Assembly: GCF_003951315.1 (NCBI RefSeq)
Contig: NZ_QLJH01000063.1
Span: 1 to 8,909 of the forward strand
Direction of reading: 5' to 3'
Length of the DNA: 8,909 nucleotides
Origin: Sphingomonas sp. S-NIH.Pt15_0812
Lineage (GTDB): Bacteria; Pseudomonadota; Alphaproteobacteria; Sphingomonadales; Sphingomonadaceae
The position numbers and the translations under genes were made by a program. Every line of letters starts with the position of its first letter. Position 1 is the first letter of the stretch. Of the stretch, positions 1 to 4,921 are shown piece after piece. The notes under the pieces are model-generated. The model searched no databases and was not told where the DNA came from. It saw only the letters and a list, made by a program, of their open reading frames with translations.

Positions 1-50
1 ATCCTGGGCGGCGTCGGCGAACCGAAGTTGTAGGTCACGCCGCCCAGGAT
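1..50. repeat. 14-bp perfect inverted repeat at the window start
   Basis: Bases 1-14 (atcctgggcggcgt) are the exact reverse complement of bases 37-50, with a 22-base spacer. The next pair inward (15/36) does not match. The right arm encodes the Ile-Leu-Gly-Gly-Val of the last visible strand of the OmpA-like barrel. The left arm would encode the start of its proline-rich linker (Thr-Pro-Pro-Arg). One arm begins at base 1, which suggests a fold-back join at a contig end, but a natural hairpin in the gene cannot be excluded. Confidence 0.8.
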
Positions 51-707
51 GCTGTGCGACCGGAAGCGACCGTCGAACGTACGGTTCGACACGTCGACCA
101 GCTTGACGTTGTCGGCGTTGAAGAAGCGATACTTCAGCGTCGCGTCGAGGTGATCGGTCAGCGGTGCGCGGATACCGGCCAGGCCCTGCCACGCGAACAC
201 GGTGTCCGAGTCGTCGAGGAAGTTGCCGTTGTTGTTCAGCGCATAGTTCGCCTTGACGCGAGCCACGCCGACACCGCCGCCGACGAAGCCCTGAATGCCA
301 TCGTCGTCACCGAAGTCGAGCAGGCCGTTCAGCATGAAGCTGAGCGCCGAGGTGGCGCCGCCGGCAGCGTCGTAGGTGCCCGCCGCAGCGTTGCCGCGAG
401 CGCCAGCGCCGTTGAAGAAGGGCGTGGTGGTCGACGACTGGAAGCCGTCAACGGTGGCCCGGCGATAGCCGACTTCGGTTTCCAGACGGAAGCCGCCGAA
501 GTCGTAACCGACCACGCCGTCGACGTCATAACCATAATCGTGATCGACCGAAGCCGCATTGTTGAGGTTGGCGACATCGTAATCGATATCTTCAACGATC
601 ATCGCGCCGCCCTCGATACCCACGTACCACGACTTATCGCGGGCGAGGGCAGGAGTGGCGAGTGCGGTGGAGGCGAGTGCCAGTACGACGGCAATCTTCC
701 GCATCAT
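1..707 (-). CDS. OmpA-like outer membrane beta-barrel protein, 3' end missing
   Basis: About 235 codons are visible before the frame runs off base 1. The start is one of two adjacent ATGs (707 or 704), preceded by a purine-rich Shine-Dalgarno site at 711-720. Residues 1-22 form a classic signal peptide: basic MMRK, hydrophobic VVLALASTALA, and probable cleavage after Ala-Leu-Ala. Next come alternating aromatic beta-strands (WYVGIEGGAM, YDVDGVVGYDFGGFRLETEV, GFVGGGVGVARVKANY, LDATLKYRFF, HSILGGVTYNFG), typical of the eight-stranded OmpA/OprF-type barrel, with acidic, Asn-rich loops. The chain is just entering a proline-rich linker; sphingomonad relatives continue into a C-terminal peptidoglycan-binding domain, not seen here. 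It would sit in the outer membrane. A plain porin-like barrel without the OmpA domain is possible. The last few codons may be non-native because of the inverted repeat at 1-50. It is on the same strand as the GTA genes but separated by about 465 bases, so probably transcribed separately. Confidence 0.86.
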   Translation of the reverse strand, partial: MMRKIAVVLALASTALATPALARDKSWYVGIEGGAMIVEDIDYDVANLNNAASVDHDYGYDVDGVVGYDFGGFRLETEVGYRRATVDGFQSSTTTPFFNGAGARGNAAAGTYDAAGGATSALSFMLNGLLDFGDDDGIQGFVGGGVGVARVKANYALNNNGNFLDDSDTVFAWQGLAGIRAPLTDHLDATLKYRFFNADNVKLVDVSNRTFDGRFRSHSILGGVTYNFGSPTPPR

Positions 708-710
708 AGT

Positions 711-720
711 CCCCTTTCCT
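711..720 (-). promoter_or_regulatory. Ribosome binding site of the OmpA-like gene
   Basis: On the minus strand the purine run aggaaagggg ends three bases before the ATG at 707 and six before the ATG at 704. The spacing favours the second ATG slightly. Both give the same signal peptide apart from one Met. Confidence 0.6.
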
Positions 721-865
721 AGTTGTCACTACGGACGACGCAAACCCACTAACCGGGGGTTGGTTTCCACGCAAGCGGACAAACTTTTGGGACTGTTGCC
801 AAACAGCCACAAATTGAGAGGACGGCTTGGGTCATGCACTTCGCCGCTGCACCTAGTCGCTTCGC

Positions 866-887
866 CGCAAAAAATCGCGATTTTGCG
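866..887. repeat. A/T-flanked palindrome (possible hairpin)
   Basis: Bases 871-884 (aaaatcgcgatttt) are a perfect 14-base palindrome, extended by cgc (866-868) and gcg (885-887) with two unpaired A's. On the minus strand it reads as a short stem ending in a run of six T's. It could act as a weak terminator in the GTA direction, or as a structured part of the OmpA leader. The stem's low GC argues against an efficient terminator. Confidence 0.4.
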
Positions 888-952
888 ATGATCCTGCGCC
901 GACCGTCGGTCGGGTCAGATCAAACAACCACCGTCGGGCGCCATTTTCAAGC

Positions 953-969
953 GCAAAGCCTGGCTTTGC
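953..969. repeat. 17-base near-perfect palindrome
   Basis: gcaaagcc (953-960) and ggctttgc (962-969) are exact reverse complements around a single central base. As RNA it would fold as a 6-bp stem with a 5-base loop. As DNA it has the symmetry of an operator for a dimeric regulator. It lies about 250 bases upstream of the OmpA-like start. No T-run follows on either strand, so it is not a typical terminator. Its function is unknown. Confidence 0.45.
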
Positions 970-1172
970 CAAACCTCTCTTCGCCGTGGCGGCCGCATCG
1001 GTCGCCAGCGCGCTCGATGCGTTGCGACCATCGGATGTTCGGTCTGTCCCGTCCGATCGTTTCACCCGTAATCCTGATCGGCCATCCGCATCTTTCTTAC
1101 AGTGAAAGGCGTGTTAAGCTTTCGAAGCTGACAATATTCTGCCTCAAAGGCTGGATGCCGGCTGTTCGGCCG

Positions 1173-1613
1173 TCAGGCGATCAACCCCAGCCCGCGCAAT
1201 CCGGCGATGAGGCTGGCCAGCGTCGCGCGCGCTTCCGCATCCACCGTCGCACCACCCGCGGCCGGCACCACCGCCGCCGCCGCGCGCCACTGCCCCTCGG
1301 CATAACGGACGATCGACCGCGTGCCCTGATGCCATGCCGCCATCCCCTCGCGCGGCGTCACGAACCGCCAGCCGCCCTCCGTCCAGCCTGCCAGCGCCAG
1401 CGCCTGCCCCCGCCAGGCCCCGGTCGGGTTCGAACCGACGATCCAGCACGCACCGGGCACCGGAACCGCGGGCGGCTCGTCGAGCCCGGCCGCCGTCACC
1501 GTCGCCTGCACCGCCAGGTCGATCAGCGCCAGCGCCTCATTGTGCCAAATCTCCTTCTGCGCCTGTCCTGCTTCCAGCAGCGGCAGGCCCAGTCGAGTCG
1601 TCGTCGCCATCAT
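1173..1613 (-). CDS. DUF2793 family protein, last gene of the GTA tail module
   Basis: The 146-residue protein (145 if the second ATG at 1610 is used) opens with LGLPLLEAGQAQKE followed by WHNEALALID (residues 8-32), the recognisable core of DUF2793. The middle part (about 45-110) is Gly/Trp-rich and beta-like (GACWIVG, GWRFVTP, YAEGQWRA). The C-terminus is an Ala/Leu helix. The ATG at 1613 overlaps the gp15 stop as ATGA, and a GGGAGAGG purine run sits just upstream inside gp15, so translation is coupled to gp15. DUF2793 proteins are found with phage or GTA tail genes; a role at the tail tip or in contact with the recipient surface is my inference from position. There is no signal peptide or membrane segment. 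The start is chosen from the family N-terminus: the frame stays open upstream to 1772, but that part lies inside gp15. Confidence 0.86.
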   Translation of the reverse strand: MMATTTRLGLPLLEAGQAQKEIWHNEALALIDLAVQATVTAAGLDEPPAVPVPGACWIVGSNPTGAWRGQALALAGWTEGGWRFVTPREGMAAWHQGTRSIVRYAEGQWRAAAAVVPAAGGATVDAEARATLASLIAGLRGLGLIA

Positions 1614-3715
1614 GCCTCTCCCATCGTCCAGATCGCCGGCAACGACTCTGCCCAGGTGCCACGCTGCCGCACCTCCACCCGGTCCCCCCGGGCCAGATCC
1701 ACCGCCACGCTGTTCGTCGCCGTCACCAAGTCGCGTCGAGCGCCGTCCGCCCGCATGATCGTCACGCGCCATTCCTCGCGCTCTTCGCCCAGCGGCACGT
1801 CGACCCTATCCGCCCAGGTCCAGCCCAGCCGGCTTCGTCGGACCCATCGCACCACGCCCTCCCGCCAAACGAGCCTCACCGGAGCGGGCGGGCGGATCGA
1901 TCGGCCATCGACCGTCGCGCGCGCTTCCACCGGCACCGCATCCGCCACGCCGCTCGCCATCACCCGCACCGTCCGGCCGAGCGCCGCCATCGGCAGGTCG
2001 ATCGCAATCGCCCGCGCCGGTTCGACCAAGATGAAGGCATCGCCCACCGCCGCCACCTCAGCTTCGGTCCCACGCCGCCCGCGCAACAAGCGCTCCAGCC
2101 GCCATCGGCCGCCGCCCATCGGCACCGCCCGGCCGAACTGGATCAGCTCTCCCCCCGCCCAGGCCAGGTTCGCCCCCCGATCGAGCGCCGCGTCATCCGC
2201 ATCGGCCAGCACCATGCCGGTCCGCGCCAACCGCACGATCATCACCCCTGCCCGGTCGATCAGGGTCGAGGGTGCGCGCGCCGGTGCCCGCTCCACCGTG
2301 CCGATCGTCCCGGCGGCGCCACTGTCGCCCGCCGGCGTCCAGCTCGCGCCATCATCGACGCTCCACAGCAACCCCGCCCGCCGCCAGCCGGCCCCGGTGC
2401 CGCACGCCACCACCGTCACCCGTGGCCGATCGAGCAGCACCTCCTCCAGCGGCGGCAGTTCCATGACGTGCAGCAGCGTCCGGCCGACCGTCTCGTCCGC
2501 CGCCGCCGCAACCCGACCGCTGCTCGCCACCACCGGCTGCGGAGCCGGCGCCACCGGTACCAGCGTCAGCCGCACCGCCATCGCTTCGACCAGCACGTCC
2601 AGCACCTGCCATCGCCCCGCCTCGCCCGCCAGCGTCACGGTCATGCCCGGCGTCACCGACAGTCCGGCAAAGCCCAGGGTCACGGTCCGCCGCACGCGCT
2701 CCACCCCCGCCCGCGCCACCAGGGCCCCCGCCAGCGTCTTCGCCGCACTTGCCGACAGCGCCGCCGGCAGGTCGATCGCTTCGGCTCGCGCGCCCGGTGT
2801 GCCGGCCCGCTGCACCCCGGCCTGGAAATCGCGGGCCGGATCATAATGGCGCAGCGCCACCGCCAGGGCCGCACGGCCCGGCGCGGCGATCTGCCGCCCC
2901 CGCACCATCTCCATCGATCCGCTCGCCGGCATCACCCCCGCATCGTTCAGCACGCGCGGCGGCATGTCCCCCCGCAGCTTCATCATCGCGCCCTCCGGCG
3001 TCCATCGCCCCCCGGCGACCTGCGCCAGCACCGCCAGCACGCCCGCCACGCTGCCGCTGGCGGCGAAGCCTTGCACCGCCGGACCGTCCGCCTCCGCACC
3101 GAACGCCCCCGCAACATCCTGCATCGTCACCGCGCCCGGATCGGCGATGACCTCCACGCTCAGCGACGGCACGCGATTGCCGAACTCGCCCAGCGGCAGA
3201 TCCTCGAACACCAGATAGGCGCATCCGCGGTAAGCGGGCGTCGCGCCCTCCGCGCTGGCGATCAGCGGGTCGACCGGCTGGTCCTCGCCCCCCAGATGGA
3301 TGCGCAGGCCCGCCTTGACCTTCAGATCGCCCGCCGCCCCGCGCACCAGCCGCCCGTCCGCCCAGATCCGCCCGATCCCCTGGATCGGCCGCCCCGACAG
3401 CAGCACCGCGAAGGAGGCGGCATAGCTGTATCGCGCGCCCGAAGCCTGCCCCTTGCCCCCGCCGGACCGACTGCGCGTCTCGATCAGGTCGGTCGACCAG
3501 ATCACCGTCCCCGCCACGCGCATCCGCCCGAACAGCCAGGGGATGGCGCTGCCATAGGAGGAGGTCTGCACCGCCAGTTCGGTCAGGCGCGGTCCGTCGC
3601 GCCCCTTGGGCCCGAACAGTTCATGGTCGATCCGTTGCCCGATCAGCGCGCCGATCGCGCCGCCGACCGGCCCGCCCAGCGCAGTCCCGACCGCCGTCAG
3701 CACCACCGTCGCCAT
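1610..3715 (-). CDS. GTA gp15-type host-specificity ('megatron') tail tip protein, short form
   Basis: The 701-residue protein is the tail-tip/fibre protein that would contact the recipient cell. The N-terminus (MATVVLTAVGTALGGPVGGA) is the small Gly/Ala-rich segment typical of GTA gp15. LFGRMRVAGTVIW (61-73) and LPLGEFGNRVPSLSVEV (173-189) follow, both baseplate-hub motifs. A Phage-tail_3-like region comes next, about 195-390, with YDPARDFQAG at 291-300. Further on are WSVDDGASW (451-459), LERLLRGRRGTE (540-551) and an Ig/FN3-like C-terminal module at about 608-655 (PPAPVRLVW, ending near WRVTI). RcGTA gp15 is about 1,300 residues and has a TIM-barrel-like GTA_TIM domain between the N-terminal part and the tail_3 region. 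I see none here, and residues 190-200 pass straight from one to the other. The frame is intact. The start at 3715 has a strong AAGGAG site. The stop overlaps the DUF2793 start. Confidence 0.92.
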   Translation of the reverse strand: MATVVLTAVGTALGGPVGGAIGALIGQRIDHELFGPKGRDGPRLTELAVQTSSYGSAIPWLFGRMRVAGTVIWSTDLIETRSRSGGGKGQASGARYSYAASFAVLLSGRPIQGIGRIWADGRLVRGAAGDLKVKAGLRIHLGGEDQPVDPLIASAEGATPAYRGCAYLVFEDLPLGEFGNRVPSLSVEVIADPGAVTMQDVAGAFGAEADGPAVQGFAASGSVAGVLAVLAQVAGGRWTPEGAMMKLRGDMPPRVLNDAGVMPASGSMEMVRGRQIAAPGRAALAVALRHYDPARDFQAGVQRAGTPGARAEAIDLPAALSASAAKTLAGALVARAGVERVRRTVTLGFAGLSVTPGMTVTLAGEAGRWQVLDVLVEAMAVRLTLVPVAPAPQPVVASSGRVAAAADETVGRTLLHVMELPPLEEVLLDRPRVTVVACGTGAGWRRAGLLWSVDDGASWTPAGDSGAAGTIGTVERAPARAPSTLIDRAGVMIVRLARTGMVLADADDAALDRGANLAWAGGELIQFGRAVPMGGGRWRLERLLRGRRGTEAEVAAVGDAFILVEPARAIAIDLPMAALGRTVRVMASGVADAVPVEARATVDGRSIRPPAPVRLVWREGVVRWVRRSRLGWTWADRVDVPLGEEREEWRVTIMRADGARRDLVTATNSVAVDLARGDRVEVRQRGTWAESLPAIWTMGEA

Positions 3716-3721
3716 TGCCCG

Positions 3722-3729
3722 CTCCTTCC
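3722..3729 (-). promoter_or_regulatory. Strong ribosome binding site for gp15
   Basis: On the minus strand ggaaggag lies between the gp14 stop (3733-3731) and the gp15 ATG (3715), with about six bases of spacing. This is one of the few junctions in the cluster without overlap, and it fixes the gp15 start. Confidence 0.75.
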
Positions 3730-3730
3730 C

Positions 3731-4102
3731 TTATCGTCGCCAGCATCCCAGCACTGGCCAAGGCGGCGCACCGGGCCGCTCGGCTACCCGCCGCAGCCCG
3801 GCATCGGCATGGACCAGTCCCGCCCCCGTCCAGATCCCCAGGTACAGCTGCCCCGGCCCGGTCCGCATCATCAGCAGGTCGCCCGCTACCGGCGGCCCCT
3901 CGACCGGATGCAGCAATGCATCCAGCCGCGCCCGCACCAGGGCCGGCTCGCCTCCCCGCAGCGGATAGCCGCTTGGTGCCTCCAGCCGCAGCGCGTGCGC
4001 GGCCAGTCCGACGCAATCCAGCCCCGCGCCGTCCCGTCCATGCAATCGGAAGGGCACGCCCAAAGCGGCGCGCGCCCGCGCCACCACCGCCCCGCCCTCC
4101 AC
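3731..4102 (-). CDS. GTA gp14-type NlpC/P60 cell-wall peptidase with His-to-Tyr change
   Basis: The 123-residue protein matches the NlpC/P60 peptidase that sits between gp13 and gp15 in GTA clusters and is thought to open peptidoglycan during DNA delivery. The nucleophile motif is clear: LDCVGLAAHAL with Cys30. The second block is GQLYLGIWTGAGLVHADAGL (84-103). The family normally has His at the position of Tyr87 (H-[VL]-[GA]-I); His98 in VHAD corresponds to the third, polar position. Tyr87 is encoded by TAC (3844-3842), one base from CAC. The protein may therefore be inactive, or use another residue. It starts at GTG 4102, three bases after the gp13 stop; no ATG fits the domain start. There is no signal peptide, as expected for a virion protein. 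Length is close to the family norm, though slightly short. Confidence 0.9.
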   Translation of the reverse strand: MEGGAVVARARAALGVPFRLHGRDGAGLDCVGLAAHALRLEAPSGYPLRGGEPALVRARLDALLHPVEGPPVAGDLLMMRTGPGQLYLGIWTGAGLVHADAGLRRVAERPGAPPWPVLGCWRR

Positions 4103-4105
4103 GGC

Positions 4106-4921
4106 TCAGCCCCCCGGCCAGCGGGTGATCAGGTCCAGTCCGGGCAGATGCGGCTCCCCGCGAAAGTTCGCCGCATTGCCGAACCGGTCGCGACAGGTGG
4201 CAAAGCTCTTGTCGCACCCCTCGACCAGCTCGACCAACGTGTCGGCCGCCACGTCGAAGGCCGGCGGCGCGCCCAGCACCAGCCGCCGTCCCTCGGACCG
4301 CGCCACCACCGTCTCCAGCCCGCTATTGGCGCCCCCGAACCAGCGGACCGTCCCGTTGCCGAACGCATCCGCCACCGGCTCGTCGACATCGCTCAGCAGC
4401 GTCCGTTCGTCGATCATCCGCACCCGTGCCCAATGCCGCCGGAGCGCCACCCGGCAGCGCCGGTCCCCCAGCGCCGCCCGGCATTCGGGCGCCGTCGCCT
4501 CCACCGCCGGCCGGTCGAGCGACGCCGCCGCGCCCAGCAGTTCGGCGGTGAAGCCATGGTCGGTCATCTCCACCGCCCCGATCGTCCCCTCGCCCAGCGG
4601 CACCGGCGTGTCCGCGCCCGTCCAGTCGGCCGCGAAGATCATCACGCGCGCACCGTCCCACCGCCCCGCCAGCAGGTCGCGCGGCGTGAAGGCGTCGCCG
4701 GTCAGCGCGCCCGACACGTCCATCGTATCCGCCTCCAGCCCCACCGAGCGCTTGATCGCCGAGGGCACCATGCCCGGCGCGGCGCGATGGACCAGGCCGT
4801 CGATTTCCAGGTCGCGGTCATGCGCGGTCAGCCCGATCGTCACCCCGTCGCGCCGCTCGACGCGCCAGCACAGGGCGATCGTCGTCACCGCTTCGTCCAG
4901 CCAGCCGATCCCAGCGGTCAT
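4106..4921 (-). CDS. GTA gp13-type tail hub protein (DUF2163 / phage BR0599 family)
   Basis: The 271-residue protein matches the GTA hub that joins the distal tail (gp12) to the tip (gp15). The N-terminal half is DUF2163: LCWRVERRDGVTIGLTAHDRDL (17-38) and GLEADTMDVSGAL (61-73). The C-terminal BR0599-like part has PECRAALGDRRC (145-156) and EGCDKSFATCRDRF (234-247), then NFRGEPHLPG (252-261). The four cysteines, 147, 156, 236 and 243, are the conserved set. From memory, the RcGTA hub structure shows an iron-sulfur cluster held by four Cys, and these fit that role. The ATG at 4921 overlaps the gp12 stop as ATGA, giving translational coupling. The length is close to that of RcGTA gp13, with no sign of damage. 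Confidence 0.93.
   Translation of the reverse strand: MTAGIGWLDEAVTTIALCWRVERRDGVTIGLTAHDRDLEIDGLVHRAAPGMVPSAIKRSVGLEADTMDVSGALTGDAFTPRDLLAGRWDGARVMIFAADWTGADTPVPLGEGTIGAVEMTDHGFTAELLGAAASLDRPAVEATAPECRAALGDRRCRVALRRHWARVRMIDERTLLSDVDEPVADAFGNGTVRWFGGANSGLETVVARSEGRRLVLGAPPAFDVAADTLVELVEGCDKSFATCRDRFGNAANFRGEPHLPGLDLITRWPGG

Larger units (their letters stand above)
708..1172. other. Intergenic region between the GTA tail cluster and the OmpA-like gene
   Basis: About 465 bases hold no convincing gene. Composition is less GC-rich than the flanks, with A/T-rich patches near 781-815, 866-888 and 1085-1140. It should contain the promoter and leader of the OmpA-like gene and the end of the GTA transcript. 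I see no strong sigma70-type -35/-10 pair; a TTGGCA on the minus strand near 797-802 lacks a good -10 partner. I see no classical GC-stem plus T-run terminator just after the DUF2793 stop. Two palindromes (871-884 and 953-969) are listed separately. A weak reading frame of about 70 codons on the minus strand (1065-853, GTG start) resembles no family I know. Confidence 0.7.

Noticed and set aside
54..722. A 222-codon plus-strand frame over the OmpA-like gene
   Set aside because: The opposite strand encodes a clear signal peptide and beta-barrel. The plus frame has no recognisable features.
793..806. Inverted repeat ctgtt-gcca-aacag considered as an operator of the OmpA-like gene
   Set aside because: Five-base arms are expected by chance, and no promoter elements can be fixed around it.
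853..1065. A 70-codon minus-strand frame with GTG start in the intergenic region
   Set aside because: No known family, a weak ribosome binding site, and it crosses both palindromes. I cannot support it as a gene, though conservation in relatives would change this.
1117..1129. Small inverted repeat agctt-tcg-aagct considered as a terminator for the GTA cluster
   Set aside because: The stem is only 5 bp and AT-rich, and no T-run follows on the minus strand.
834..2846. A 670-codon plus-strand frame starting in the intergenic region
   Set aside because: It runs into the antisense of DUF2793 and gp15 with Ser/Arg/Pro-rich sequence and no domain.
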